In this document: positions 1 through 12,470 of the stretch, piece by piece
Numbering within the stretch: the stretch's first letter is position 1
Layout: each line of letters opens with the position of its first letter
Assembly (NCBI GenBank): GCA_046351595.1
Contig: JAXLYE010000003.1
Coordinates: forward strand, 434,001-498,000
DNA from: JAXLYE01 sp046351595
GTDB lineage: Bacteria > Myxococcota_A > Polyangia > Palsa-1104 > JAEUJZ01
Length of the DNA stretch: 64,000 bases
Reading direction: 5' to 3'
The notes under the pieces: generated by a model
Told to the model about the DNA's origin: nothing
What the model saw: the letters and a program-made list of their open reading frames with translations, nothing else
Databases searched by the model: none
Translations under genes and position numbers: made by a program

Positions 1-1
1 G

Positions 2-418
2 GCGCACCCTGCCCGGTCGATCGAGCTCCACACGGAGGGCCTGTGTGAAGGGCAGTGGGATCCGGACCGCATCGCGCAGGTGATCTCCAACCTGGTGTCG
101 AACGCGCTCGCCTACAGCCCGCCCGATACGCCGGTCACCGTCGAGGTCTCGGGCACCGGGAGCATCGCCCGCATCGCCGTGCGCAACCAGGGCGCGCCCA
201 TCGCAGAGGAGCTGCTGCCGGTCCTGTTTGACCCCTTCCGCCGCGGGCAGCATGCAAGCCAGGGACCCGCCAGCAAGGGCCTGGGTCTGGGCCTCTACAT
301 CACGCGCGAGATCGTCCGCGCCCACGGCGGCGACCTCTGCGTCCGCAGCGAGCCGCACACGGGCACCACGTTCGAGGTCGAGCTGCCTCAGACACACCGA
401 CCGGGCCGCTCCCCCTGA
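2..418 (+). CDS. Sensor histidine kinase, C-terminal ATPase domain (5' end outside window)
   Basis: The window opens inside a gene whose visible 138 residues form a HATPase_c domain. An N box (ISNLVSNALAYSP) is followed by a region with F-box character (LFDPFRRG) and a G2 box (KGLGLGLYITREIV), then the usual final strand (GTTFEVELP). This is the ATP-binding half of a two-component kinase that would phosphorylate a histidine in the upstream dimerisation domain. The G1 box (DTGxG) is poorly conserved: the segment reads RIAVRNQGAPIAEE, so N-Q-G replaces the usual D-x-G-x-G. That is seen in some genuine kinases. The frame is open to base 2, so the start and sensor domains lie to the left. No cognate response regulator follows; the next gene is an unrelated envelope protein 314 bases downstream. 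Confidence 0.88.
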   Translation, partial: AHPARSIELHTEGLCEGQWDPDRIAQVISNLVSNALAYSPPDTPVTVEVSGTGSIARIAVRNQGAPIAEELLPVLFDPFRRGQHASQGPASKGLGLGLYITREIVRAHGGDLCVRSEPHTGTTFEVELPQTHRPGRSP

Positions 419-470
419 CGCGGCCCCGGCCGCCGCACGACAGGAGGCGAGCGGTGCGCGGCGCCTCTGC

Positions 471-505
471 GTCCCAAACGGTACGCCGGCTGTACGGTTT
501 GGGAC
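471..505. promoter_or_regulatory. 35-bp inverted repeat, possible operator or terminator stem
   Basis: The arms GTCCCAAACGGTAC (471-484) and GTACGGTTTGGGAC (492-505) pair at 13 of 14 positions around a 7-base loop. No T-run follows, so an intrinsic terminator for the upstream kinase gene is less likely than a protein-binding site, but a stem in RNA cannot be excluded. Its inner half-sites resemble those at 604-613 and 14306-14321. Confidence 0.5.
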
Positions 506-603
506 ATCGAGCCCGGCGGCCGCTGGAGCTCCTGGAGCCCGCCTCGCTCTGGGCGACGAGCGCTCGGAGCCCTGGGCCCCCCTTGCGCCGGTCTGGCTCT
601 TGC

Positions 604-613
604 ACGGTACCGT
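604..613. promoter_or_regulatory. Perfect palindrome ACGGTACCGT
   Basis: A 10-bp perfect palindrome lies about 120 bases upstream of the GTG start at 733. It shares the CGGTAC half-site with the larger inverted repeat at 471-505 and with the palindrome in front of the secreted protein gene at 14450. It is a candidate transcription-factor site; none of the local proteins can be named as its binder. Confidence 0.35.
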
Positions 614-1346
614 TCCCCTGTGAGTCGGCGCACCCCGCCCAGGTGAACCGAGAGGGCCGCCCGCGATGCTCGATCGGCGATAATGGGGTGTCCGAAAACC
701 ATCTCGACCGTGTGTGCTAGAGGAGGTCTCCGGTGAAGCTCGCCAAGCCTGTCAGCCTTCGCGCCTTGATCTTCTCTTTGGTGCTGTTCGGAGTCGTCGT
801 CAGCGACGGTACGCACCTGATTCCGACGCCGCGCGAGGCGCAGGCGCAGTTCATCGCCGACAAGCCCTTCCGCGGCACCCGCCGCAACATCGAGCTCAAC
901 CTGCGCTTCAGCTCCTACTACGGCTACGGCTGGTACCGCGACGACTTCTGCAACGGCTACTGCGGCTACTACGGCTCCTACGGAGTCGGGCCCGGCTTCC
1001 AGCTGCTGTTCCCGATCCTGCAGAACGGCCCGATCCCGTCGATCAACAACGCCCTGTACCTGGGCGTCTTCACCGACTTCATGTTCCACGGCGACTACTA
1101 CGGCGACTACGATCTGCGCTACGGGTTCTTCTCGCTGCCCATCGGCGTGCTGGTGCAGTGGCGCTTCTACCTGTTCGAGATCCTGTCGGTCTACGCCAAC
1201 CTCGGCGCCGGGTTCTGGCCGTGGTTCTTCCGCGATGATCACTTCTACTACCGCGGCGGCGGCGTCCTGTTGCGCGGCTTCCCGCTGTTCGAGCTCGGGC
1301 TGAACCTGCACTTCACCAAGAACATCGGCATGAACTTCGAGTTCGG

Positions 1347-2780
<1,434 letters not shown>

Positions 2781-2785
2781 CGCGG

Positions 2786-4366
2786 TCACCTCCGAGCGAT
2801 CGGCTCAATGGGGAGGAGGTGCACGGTGTGGGTCGGGAACGCGACCTCGGCTCCTTCTTCTTCCAGGATGCGCATCACGTCGATGAGGACGCCGTGCCGC
2901 AGGTCCAGGAAGCGGTCCCAGTCCGACTCACAGAACCAGGCCATGATCTCGATGTCCAGCGACGAGGACCCGAACGCCGCGAAGTGGCAGCGGAGCTGCT
3001 GCCCGCTCCACAGCCTGGGGTGCGCGCGCAGGTAGGCGAGCAGCCGGCTCCGCAGCGCGTCGAGCTTGTCGGCCTTGAGGTCGTAGGTGACGCCCAGGAC
3101 GAAGTGCAGGCGCAGGTTGTCGCGCGCGGCCAGAGACTCGATGACCATGTCCGCGAGCTTGCCGTTTGGGATCGTGAGCAGGCTGCGGTCCAAGGTGCGG
3201 ATGCTCGTCGAGCGCAGGCCGATGTGCTCGACCCAGCCCTGCCGCCCTTCGACCAGCACCGCGTCGCCGATGCGGATCGGCTGGTCCAGGCTGAGCATGA
3301 CGCCGCCCAGCAGGTGCTCGACCGTCTTCTGCGCCGCGAGCGCGAGCGCCAGGCCGCCCAGGCCCAGGCCCGCGACCAGGCTGGTCACGGGATACCCGAG
3401 CTCCTGCAGCGCCAGGATCAGCGCGATCGCCAGCACCGTGATCTCGGCCAGCCGGTAGCCGAGCGGGATGAAGCCGAGCGCGGACGGATGGCTCTTCAGC
3501 CAGCGTGAGCGGCGGATGACCTGGACCGCCACGTCCACGCACTTCCACGACGCCCAGAACAGGCCCAGGAACACGCCGACGCGCGCCAGCTTGCTCATGA
3601 AGCCCGAGGCCTGCGCGGTGATCAGGAAGAAGCGCAGCACCCAGCCGAGCAGCAGGCTCGTGAGGGTCAGCGCCAGCGGCCGACGCAGCGACGTGACGAG
3701 CAGGTCGTCCCAGTGCGCCTTGGTGCGGCGGGCCAGGCGCAGCAGCGTCCAGGTCAGGACCACCGCCACCAGCAGCCCGATCATTACGCTCAGCGCCAGG
3801 AACAGCGGCAGCGCCAGCCACTCCCACAAAAGGATGCCGCGCGGCCCCGGGACCGTCATCTGGCGCGGCAGGTGCTCGCGCAGCCAGCGGTTCGGCAGGC
3901 GCTGGTACCACTGCCGGGCGCGCATCGCCGTGCCGTCGGTGAACTTCCAGTGTGCGGTGCCGGCTGCGGTAAGGACGCGGCGCATGCGCACCGGCTCGCT
4001 CGCGCGGCGGCCGGGGACGCGCCCGATCTCCTCCTTCTCCGGCGGCAGCCCGTCCTTGAGTGAGCCGTCGGGCAGATCCGTCACGCGGCTCAGCCACTCG
4101 CCGTCGTTGCTCATCTGCGTGTCGAGCACCGCCGCCAGCTTGCGCACAAGCTCGGTGCCGAGCGGCTTGTTCTCGGGGCGCAGGTACAGATCCTCGGCCG
4201 CGTCGGTGTAGCGGCCCTCGTGCACGGCGTCCAGGAAGCGCTCGACGGCGTGGCGCGGCGTGTCCGGCTCGGGCCCCTCGCCGAAGTCGTCCTCGCCGCG
4301 CGCCGTTGCGCTCAGCGCGGTCAGGAAGAAGATCAGGAGCAGACGGGCTGCCGCGCGCGACGTCAT
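2786..4366 (-). CDS. MscS-family mechanosensitive channel (second of pair)
   Basis: The 526-residue protein has a signal peptide (about 1-23), a periplasmic region of roughly 150 residues (25-175), about four hydrophobic segments (about 180-212, 230-252, 262-285, 305-322), and then the MscS core. The pore helix is Gly/Ala-rich (GLGLGGLALALAAQKT, about 333-348). It is followed by the beta domain with GDAVLVEGRQGWVEHIGLRSTSIRT and the conserved IPNGKLAD (399-406). MscS channels release osmolytes from the cytoplasm when membrane tension rises. The ATG overlaps the stop codon of the upstream MscS gene by ATGA, which fixes the start and implies coupling. The two channels are paralogues with the same extra periplasmic domain, so a heteromeric or sequentially gated pair is possible. 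Confidence 0.9.
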   Translation of the reverse strand: MTSRAAARLLLIFFLTALSATARGEDDFGEGPEPDTPRHAVERFLDAVHEGRYTDAAEDLYLRPENKPLGTELVRKLAAVLDTQMSNDGEWLSRVTDLPDGSLKDGLPPEKEEIGRVPGRRASEPVRMRRVLTAAGTAHWKFTDGTAMRARQWYQRLPNRWLREHLPRQMTVPGPRGILLWEWLALPLFLALSVMIGLLVAVVLTWTLLRLARRTKAHWDDLLVTSLRRPLALTLTSLLLGWVLRFFLITAQASGFMSKLARVGVFLGLFWASWKCVDVAVQVIRRSRWLKSHPSALGFIPLGYRLAEITVLAIALILALQELGYPVTSLVAGLGLGGLALALAAQKTVEHLLGGVMLSLDQPIRIGDAVLVEGRQGWVEHIGLRSTSIRTLDRSLLTIPNGKLADMVIESLAARDNLRLHFVLGVTYDLKADKLDALRSRLLAYLRAHPRLWSGQQLRCHFAAFGSSSLDIEIMAWFCESDWDRFLDLRHGVLIDVMRILEEEGAEVAFPTHTVHLLPIEPIARR

Positions 4367-5958
4367 TTTGCAGGGGCTGCGGGCTTGCTGAACGCCGTGG
4401 TGGCGCCGTGCTGCTCCAGGACCTCCAGCAGGTTGAGCAGGACCTCCTGCCGGATGTCCTGGAACTCGGTCTGATCCGTGGTCTGGAACCAGGCCGTGAA
4501 CTCGATGTTCAGCGCGGTGTCGGTGAAGTTGCTGAAGTACACGCGGGTAAGCTCCGCCACGGCCTTGGGGTGCGCGGCCAGGCACTTGAGCAGCGCCTCG
4601 CGCAGCTTGCGCAGCCCCTGCGCGCGCAGGCTGTAGACCGCGTTGATGGTCATCGCCAGACGCATGCGATCGCGTGCTGCATAGGTCTCGATCTGCATGT
4701 CCGCGAGCTTGCCGTTGGGGATGGTGATGAGCGTGCGGTCCGCGGTGCGGATGCGGGTCGAGCGCAGGCCGATGTGCTCGACGGTGCCCTGCAGATCGCC
4801 GGCCTTGATGTGGTCGCCGACACGCATCGGCTGATCCAGGCTGAGCGTGACGCCGCCGAACAGGTGCTCCATGGTCTTCTGCGCGGCCAGCGCCAGGGCC
4901 AGACCGCCGAGCCCGAGGCCGGCGACCAGGCTCGCCACCGAGAAGCCCAGGGTCTGCAGGACCAGCGCCGCGAACAGCGCGAACACCAGGATGTCCGTCA
5001 GTCGGTGCCCGAGCGGGATGAAGCCGAGCAGACCCGGGCGCGCCTTCACCCAGGGCGAGTTTCGCAGGTAGTCCGCCACCAGATCCAGGCCGCGCCACAG
5101 GCCCCAGAAGATCCCGAACAGCAGGCCGATCTGGACCAGCGCCCGCACCGGCCGCTCCGCCCGCGGCATGAGGTACAGCGAGGACACCAGCCAGTCGATG
5201 ACCAGGAACGTCATGATCACGCGCTGCGGCGGGTGCAGCCGCTCGACGAGCGCGGCGTCCCACTGGGCCTTGACGCGGGCCAGCAGGGTCAGGAGGACCG
5301 CGTGCGAGATCACGGCCAGCACCACGCCGCAGATCAGCCCGATCACGAGGAAGATCGGCAGCGCCAGGAACTGCCAGACCATGATCCCGAGCGGCCCGTG
5401 GCTGAGCATCGCCTCGGGCAGGTGCTCCTGCATCCAGCGGTCGGGCAGGCTCTCGTACCAGAGGCTGACCCGCTCGACCGTGCTGCCGGAGAAGGCCCAG
5501 CGCGCCTCGGTCTGGCTGCGCCAGATCCGCTGCACCAGCACCGGCTCCATGCCGAGCTCTCCGGGCACGCGGCCGATCTGATCCTGGCTGGCGGATCCGT
5601 CGTTGGTGTCGCCGGCCGGCGCGTCCGAGATCTTCCCCAGCACCTCGTCGACGTTGAGGTGCCGCTCCAGCACCGCGGCCAGCTTGCGCGCCAGCAGCGT
5701 CCCGTTCCACGCCTGCGCGCCGAGCTCCAGGTCCGCGGCGGCGCGGTCGTAGCGGCCGGCGCGCGTGTGCGTCAGGAACCGCTCCAGCGCCCGGCGCGGC
5801 GTGTCCTGCGAGAGGCTGTCGATGGGCGCCTGACCGGCGGGCTGCGCGGCGGCGGCCGGGGGCGACGCTCCGCTCGGCTCGGCCGCGACCGCACCGCGAG
5901 CGGAGAGCGACAGGACGAGCGCTGCGAGTGCAATCAGGAACCAGGCTCGCGCGCTCAT
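4363..5958 (-). CDS. MscS-family mechanosensitive channel (first of pair)
   Basis: The 531-residue protein is organised like its downstream neighbour. It has a signal peptide (about 1-26, WFLIALAALVLSLSARGAVA), a periplasmic domain beginning with a PRRALERFL motif that matches PRHAVERFL in the neighbour, several membrane segments, a pore helix (GLGLGGLALALAAQKTMEHLFGG), and a beta domain with GDHIKAGDLQGTVEHIGLRSTRIRT and IPNGKLADMQIE. The shared N-terminal periplasmic domain is not part of minimal MscS and is an accessory sensor in both. The ATG start overlaps the stop of the upstream pseudokinase gene (ATGA), and its own stop overlaps the next MscS start. Expect inner-membrane location and a role in hypo-osmotic shock or cell-envelope tension. 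Confidence 0.9.
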   Translation of the reverse strand: MSARAWFLIALAALVLSLSARGAVAAEPSGASPPAAAAQPAGQAPIDSLSQDTPRRALERFLTHTRAGRYDRAAADLELGAQAWNGTLLARKLAAVLERHLNVDEVLGKISDAPAGDTNDGSASQDQIGRVPGELGMEPVLVQRIWRSQTEARWAFSGSTVERVSLWYESLPDRWMQEHLPEAMLSHGPLGIMVWQFLALPIFLVIGLICGVVLAVISHAVLLTLLARVKAQWDAALVERLHPPQRVIMTFLVIDWLVSSLYLMPRAERPVRALVQIGLLFGIFWGLWRGLDLVADYLRNSPWVKARPGLLGFIPLGHRLTDILVFALFAALVLQTLGFSVASLVAGLGLGGLALALAAQKTMEHLFGGVTLSLDQPMRVGDHIKAGDLQGTVEHIGLRSTRIRTADRTLITIPNGKLADMQIETYAARDRMRLAMTINAVYSLRAQGLRKLREALLKCLAAHPKAVAELTRVYFSNFTDTALNIEFTAWFQTTDQTEFQDIRQEVLLNLLEVLEQHGATTAFSKPAAPAK

Positions 5959-7868
5959 GGGTGTCCCTGCGTGCGCGCCTCGATGGCGCTGATGGCGTCC
6001 GCGAGGTCGTTGTCCTGCCGCATGCACATCCAGCAGTCGAGCATGCCGAGCGGCCCGCACCCCGGCTGCGGCTTCGTCAGGTATCTCAGATAACCGAGCA
6101 CGCGCTGCCCGCCCTCTTGCCCGGCGCGCTCCAGGAGCTCGTTCTTGGCGTCACAGCCGTCGGCGAGCTGCAGCTCGATCGCGAGCGCCGTGTCCTGTGA
6201 GGCGTGCTGCCGCACCGCGGGCCGCGCCACGAGCTGCTTGTACAAGAGCGCCTTGGCGCGGTTCTGTCCGGCCTTGTTGGCGAGGTCATACAGGATGTCC
6301 GCGCCGAGGGTGCCCATCTGGCTCTCGACGACCTGCACCGCGGCCTCGCGCGAGCCCTGCGCGCCCACGGCCGCCGCCACCGCCTGCTGCATCGCCGGGT
6401 CTTCCGCCGCGCCGGGATCGAGCGCCACCAGCTTGGCCAGCGCCTGCATCGCCGCGACGCCGCTGCTCTGCGCCGCGAGCGCGGTGACCAGCGCGCGGTG
6501 GACCCGCCCGTCGTGCGGGAACTTCTCCAGCAGGCTGGCCACGGCCTGCGCTCCCTGCGCGCGCGCGGCCTGGAGCTGCGCATCGGACGCCTGGCTGGTG
6601 ACGGCAGGAGCCGCCGCGGGAGCCGGAGCCGAAGCAGAGGAAGCGGCCGAGGTCTCCTTGCTCGTCGCGCTCAGCACGATCGAGCGCACGACCAGCGGCA
6701 GCGCCAGGCCCAGCACGACGATCAGCCCCAGGAGCCACAGCGGCACCTTGCGCAGGATCGGCGGCAGGTTCGCGCGGTACGGAGCGATGGCCTCGCCGGC
6801 CTGCGGCAGCCGCGCGCGCAGCGCGTCCAGCTTCCCGGACCTGGATCGGTCTAGCTCCTCTCGCGGTGCGGCCGGCTCCGGCGCTGCGGGAGCAGAAACC
6901 GCCGCCGCCGCAGGCTGCGACGGAGGCGGAGCGGATGCGGGAGCAGGAGCTTCCGGAGCAGGCGCGCTACTCGCCGCAGCGACGGGCTGAGCGGTCGGCT
7001 GCGCCGCCTGCGGCGACGACGCCGAGATCCCGTCGAGCGCGGCGCGCAGCTCGGCGGCCGTCTGGAAGCGCTCCGCGGGCGCCCGCGAGAGGAGCCGGGT
7101 CACCACGGACTCAAGCGCTGCCGGGACCGCGAGGTCCGGAGCCGCCGCCTTCATCGGCGGGATGGCGCCGCTGATCAGCTGCTTGAGCTGCTTCGTGGCG
7201 CCGGCCGGCTCGAGCGGCGGCTTGCCGGTCAGCATCTCGTACAAAAGGAGCCCGAGCGCGTACAGATCCGAGCGCGCATCCGCCTTCTCTCCGGTCGCCT
7301 GCTCCGGGGTCAGCGGCACCGGCCCGCTCGCGATCTTGGCGACGCTCGGATCCAGCACCTTGACGAAGTCGCTGTCTCCCTTGCGTGCCGTCAGCCAGAT
7401 GTTCTCGGGGCGCAGCTCCTGATAGAGGGTTCCGGCTTCGTGCAGGTGCTCGATCACACCGGCGAGCTGCCGCGCGATGTGCAGGACCCGCGCAGGAGGG
7501 AGGCGCTTCCCGTCGAAGACATCGCGCAGGCGCGGCGCGCCCTCCAGGTACTCGAGCGCCGCGAAGAACTCGCCGGACTCCGTCCGTCCGAAGTCGGAAG
7601 CGGCCGCGATGTTCGGGTGCTCTAGAGGCGGCTGCCCCGCTGCGTCGCGCTCGAAGCGCGCCACGGCCTCGGCGTTCTTCGGGTTGTTGGTAGGGATCAG
7701 GCGCAGCGCGAAGCGCCTGCGCATCTGCAGGTGCTGAACCAGGAAGACCGAGCCCGTCTCGGCCTCTTTCAGCAGCCCCTCAACCTTGTAGCGCCCGGCG
7801 ATGGTGGTCCCGACAAGCTGCCAGCCCCCAAGAGCCACGACGGTCGCGTTGCGATCAGACTCGGCCAT
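5955..7868 (-). CDS. Transmembrane pseudokinase with C-terminal helical domain
   Basis: This 637-residue protein has a Ser/Thr-kinase fold in which nearly all catalytic residues are changed. The Gly-rich loop reads KEAETGS, the VAIK lysine is Arg (about 56, ALRLIP), HRDLKPEN reads YQELRPEN (about 149-156), DFG reads DPS (173-175), and the activation segment before TPEQ (187-190) is truncated. The structural D-x-Y-x-x-G segment (DARSDLYALG) is kept. A Pro/Ala-rich linker (about 284-345) leads to one membrane helix (about 375-399) and a helical, TPR-like extracytoplasmic domain ending in a Cys-x-x-Cys segment (DCWMCMRQ). It is first in a four-gene operon with two MscS genes and an active kinase, and is therefore probably a regulatory or scaffolding pseudokinase. 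Its C-terminal half matches that of the active kinase at 8003-9922. Confidence 0.88.
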   Translation of the reverse strand: MAESDRNATVVALGGWQLVGTTIAGRYKVEGLLKEAETGSVFLVQHLQMRRRFALRLIPTNNPKNAEAVARFERDAAGQPPLEHPNIAAASDFGRTESGEFFAALEYLEGAPRLRDVFDGKRLPPARVLHIARQLAGVIEHLHEAGTLYQELRPENIWLTARKGDSDFVKVLDPSVAKIASGPVPLTPEQATGEKADARSDLYALGLLLYEMLTGKPPLEPAGATKQLKQLISGAIPPMKAAAPDLAVPAALESVVTRLLSRAPAERFQTAAELRAALDGISASSPQAAQPTAQPVAAASSAPAPEAPAPASAPPPSQPAAAAVSAPAAPEPAAPREELDRSRSGKLDALRARLPQAGEAIAPYRANLPPILRKVPLWLLGLIVVLGLALPLVVRSIVLSATSKETSAASSASAPAPAAAPAVTSQASDAQLQAARAQGAQAVASLLEKFPHDGRVHRALVTALAAQSSGVAAMQALAKLVALDPGAAEDPAMQQAVAAAVGAQGSREAAVQVVESQMGTLGADILYDLANKAGQNRAKALLYKQLVARPAVRQHASQDTALAIELQLADGCDAKNELLERAGQEGGQRVLGYLRYLTKPQPGCGPLGMLDCWMCMRQDNDLADAISAIEARTQGHP

Positions 7869-8002
7869 GATCAGTCGATGATACTTGAAGTGCCCAGCCT
7901 CTTGTGACCGGCGCCTCTGGGACTTCCGATAGGCGCAGAACTCCTACAAGATTCCAGAGCCTGAGCTCCCGACCTTCACTGCTCGGCGCGGCTTGAACGT
8001 GC

Positions 8003-9922
<1,920 letters not shown>

Positions 9923-10078
9923 GGGGATCGCACCGAGGATGCCGCTCGGATCGTAACACGCCGGCGGCGATAGGCGTCGAGCCCCGTGCGGAAGCACGCG
10001 GGCTCGGAGTCCGGTCCCGCGCACTCCCTCCTACAGCAGCAGCGACGGTCAGGAGCAGGGAGCCGGCCAGCGGCCCGC

Positions 10079-11818
10079 TCAGTCGGTGGTGCGCCCGGTC
10101 AGCCGCCCGGCCACGTCCGCGACGACTACAAACAGCATCGCCGACCGGACCGGCTTGGCGACGTGGTTCTGGAAGCCGGCGCGCATGGCCCGGACCCGGT
10201 CCTGCTCGCGCGCGTACGCGGTCAGGGCGATGGCCGGGGTCTGCCCGCCCTGCTCGGGCGGCAGGGCCCGCAGCTTGCGAATCAGCGTGTAGCCGTCTTC
10301 GTGCGGCATGCCGATGTCGCTGAGCAGGACGTCGAAGCGCTCGCGCTGCAGCGCCGCGAGCGCCTCCTGCGCCGAGCCCGCGGTCTCGACCGCGGCGCCG
10401 CGCTGCCGCAGCATGCGCGCGAGGAACTCCGCGGTGTCCTGCTCGTTGTCCACGACCAGCAGCCGCAGCCCGTCCAGCGCCGGCAGGTCCTCTTCCAGAT
10501 CGTCCGCCTCGCCGAGCTCCTCTCCCGGCAGCGGCTCCTCGTGCGCTCCCGCCGCCGGGACCGCAGGCAGGGTCACGATGAACCTCGCGCCGCGCCCTTC
10601 TCCTTCGCTCTCGGCGCGCAGCGTGCCGTGGTGCAGCTCGACCAGGTGCCGGGCGATGGTCAGGCCCAGGCCCAGGCCCGTGTGCGCCCGCGACGAGCTC
10701 GCGTCGGCCTGCCGGAACGGCTCGAAGAGGCTGGGCATGAACTCCGCGCTGATTCCCTTCCCGGTGTCACTCACCACGAGCTCGACATAGGAAGCGCCGC
10801 GACGGAGCGTGACCTCGACCCGGCCGCGACGGGGCGTGAACTTGACGGCGTTCGACAGGAGGTTCGAGAAGATCTGCTGCAGCCGGTCCGCGTCTCCGTC
10901 CACCCACGCCGCGTCCGGATCGATCGCCTGCACCAGGGTGATGCCCTTGGCGTCCGCCGCCGGGCGGATGCCGTCGAGCGCAGCGCGGACGACGGGTGTG
11001 AGCGCCAGCGGCCGCGGCTCCAGCCGCAGCTTGCCCGAGATGATGCGCGAGACATCCAGCAGATCGTCGATGAGCTGCTTCTGCGCCCGCGCGTTGCGCC
11101 CGATCACCTCGAGCGCGTGCGCCACGGTCGGAGGATCCGTCGGCGCGCCGGACAGGAGCTCCGTCCAGCCGAGGATCGCGTTGAGCGGCGTCCGCAGCTC
11201 GTGCGAGACGGTCGCCAAGAACTCGTCCTTGAGGCGGCTGGCCTGCTCGGCGTGCCTGCGGGCCTCCTGCTCCCGCGCGAGCAGCATCTGGGTCCGTGCG
11301 GCCTCCTCTTCGGCGTGCCGGCGCGCCTTCTGCTCGCGCTCCAGGCGCTCGCGCGCCTGCTCCTCGGCAAGCTTCCAGTCCGTCTTGTCGCGGCAGACCT
11401 TGATGAACCCGTGCAGCTGGCCCGCGGGATCACGCAGCGGCGCGACGATCCCCGTGGCCCAGAAGCGGCTGCCGTCCTTGCGCTGGTGCCAGCGCTCGTC
11501 CTCCGTGCAGCCGACTGCGGCCGCTGCGCCGAGCTCCAGATCCAGCGGGTGCGCCGGGTCCTCTTCCGGAGCGTGCAGCACAGAGGCGGGCTGCCCGACG
11601 ATCTCGGATTCCCCATATCCGAAGAGCTGCTGCGCCCCCGGGTTCCAGCTGGCGATGCGCCCCGCGAGGCTGATGGCAAATACGGCGTAGTCTTTTACGT
11701 TCTCCGCCATGAACCGGAACAGGTCTTCATAGCGGAGGGACGGTCTCCCCATCCCGAGCAGCAGGGAGCTGTGGAGCCCCTCGCGCGGCCCGTCCGTCGT
11801 CGTGTCCTTGGCAGTCAT
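10079..11818 (-). CDS. Hybrid sensor histidine kinase (PAS-HisKA-HATPase-receiver)
   Basis: In 579 residues the order is: one PAS domain (about 36-150, with ISLAGRIASWNPGAQQLFGY), a charged coiled coil (150-195), HisKA with the phosphorylated His at about 206 (ATVSHELRTPLN), HATPase_c (N box NLLSNAVKF, G1 DTGKG, G2 GLGLGLTIARHLV), an acidic linker, and a receiver domain with the acceptor Asp in LLSDIGMP and the conserved Lys in VAKP. No membrane segment is visible, so it should be a cytoplasmic hybrid kinase sensing through PAS. ATG 11818 is preferred over an upstream in-frame start because GGGGGAA precedes it. No separate output regulator is adjacent. It runs in the same direction as the kinase cluster but is separated from it by 156 bases. 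Confidence 0.93.
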   Translation of the reverse strand: MTAKDTTTDGPREGLHSSLLLGMGRPSLRYEDLFRFMAENVKDYAVFAISLAGRIASWNPGAQQLFGYGESEIVGQPASVLHAPEEDPAHPLDLELGAAAAVGCTEDERWHQRKDGSRFWATGIVAPLRDPAGQLHGFIKVCRDKTDWKLAEEQARERLEREQKARRHAEEEAARTQMLLAREQEARRHAEQASRLKDEFLATVSHELRTPLNAILGWTELLSGAPTDPPTVAHALEVIGRNARAQKQLIDDLLDVSRIISGKLRLEPRPLALTPVVRAALDGIRPAADAKGITLVQAIDPDAAWVDGDADRLQQIFSNLLSNAVKFTPRRGRVEVTLRRGASYVELVVSDTGKGISAEFMPSLFEPFRQADASSSRAHTGLGLGLTIARHLVELHHGTLRAESEGEGRGARFIVTLPAVPAAGAHEEPLPGEELGEADDLEEDLPALDGLRLLVVDNEQDTAEFLARMLRQRGAAVETAGSAQEALAALQRERFDVLLSDIGMPHEDGYTLIRKLRALPPEQGGQTPAIALTAYAREQDRVRAMRAGFQNHVAKPVRSAMLFVVVADVAGRLTGRTTD

Positions 11819-12012
11819 GGTTCCCCCTGTAACGGGCCAAGCCGCTGTAATCGACGTCCCCCGCTCTACGATATGTGGCTGAGGTTCGCAGCGCAATCCT
11901 GAGGCAGAGGTTTATTTCGGACTCTCCGGATTCCGGATATGGAGTCCCCTAAGGAGGCAGAGAAGACGTGTTCCGTTTGGTACAGAGGAAAGACGCGGAG
12001 CCGCGCCCGGAG

Positions 12013-12429
12013 CTACTTCCGGCTGGTGCGCCGGAAGATCTTGATGAGGCTCGACATCGACTGACCTGAAGGATCGGCTTCGTTGCGGTCAGCCAGCGCG
12101 AGGATGACGAGATCGCGTCGCAGCACCAGGCCGGAGTGCGCATCCCCGAGCCACAACTGAGCCGCGGGAAGACCCGCGGTCGCGGCCTCGCTGCTGCCAA
12201 ACTCGCACAGCAGGGTCTGCACGCCGTCGAGGGTCCCGGTCTGACAGCGCTGCGCCCCGAGGGCCGCGGCGTTCGTATCCGTAAAGGCCGAGACGTTGCG
12301 GCCTGCGTCCTTGAAGGTCTGCAGCTCGGCTTCGACTCCCTTTTTTCCGCATCCGACAAGGAATGCAGAAATACAGAGTGCGATCGGAATCAGTGAACGA
12401 GCCAGCGAGCGGCGTGCGCAGATCAGCAT
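12013..12429 (-). CDS. Small lipoprotein of unknown function
   Basis: The 138-residue protein has a type II signal sequence (ARSLIPIALCISAFLVGCGKKG): the lipobox LVGC puts the lipidated Cys near residue 26. The mature region is about 110 residues, with two further Cys (about 62 and 74) that could form a disulfide, and ends in a basic tail. It resembles no family I know. The start at ATG 12429 is supported by AGAGGTG 6 bases upstream. The C-terminal part (VLRRDLVILALADRN) looks like a strand. It sits downstream of a His/Pro-rich secreted protein on the same strand, with 41 bases between them, and could share its transcript. Confidence 0.75.
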   Translation of the reverse strand: MLICARRSLARSLIPIALCISAFLVGCGKKGVEAELQTFKDAGRNVSAFTDTNAAALGAQRCQTGTLDGVQTLLCEFGSSEAATAGLPAAQLWLGDAHSGLVLRRDLVILALADRNEADPSGQSMSSLIKIFRRTSRK

Positions 12430-12470
12430 GACGAACACCTCTGTAAGTGGAACGGAATGAGAGCGCTGCG

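Larger units (their letters stand above)
419..732. other. Intergenic region with inverted repeats
   Basis: There is no credible gene in this 314-base gap. It carries a long inverted repeat and a 10-bp perfect palindrome (listed separately), both built on CGGTAC/GTACCG. It ends with an AGGAGG ribosome-binding site at 721-726 for the next gene. The promoter of that gene should lie here, but no clear -35/-10 pair was recognised. Confidence 0.6.

Noticed and set aside
2819..6093. Plus-strand open frames opposite the MscS genes
   Set aside because: Antisense to genes with clear channel motifs; translations are Arg/Gln/Leu-rich shadows.
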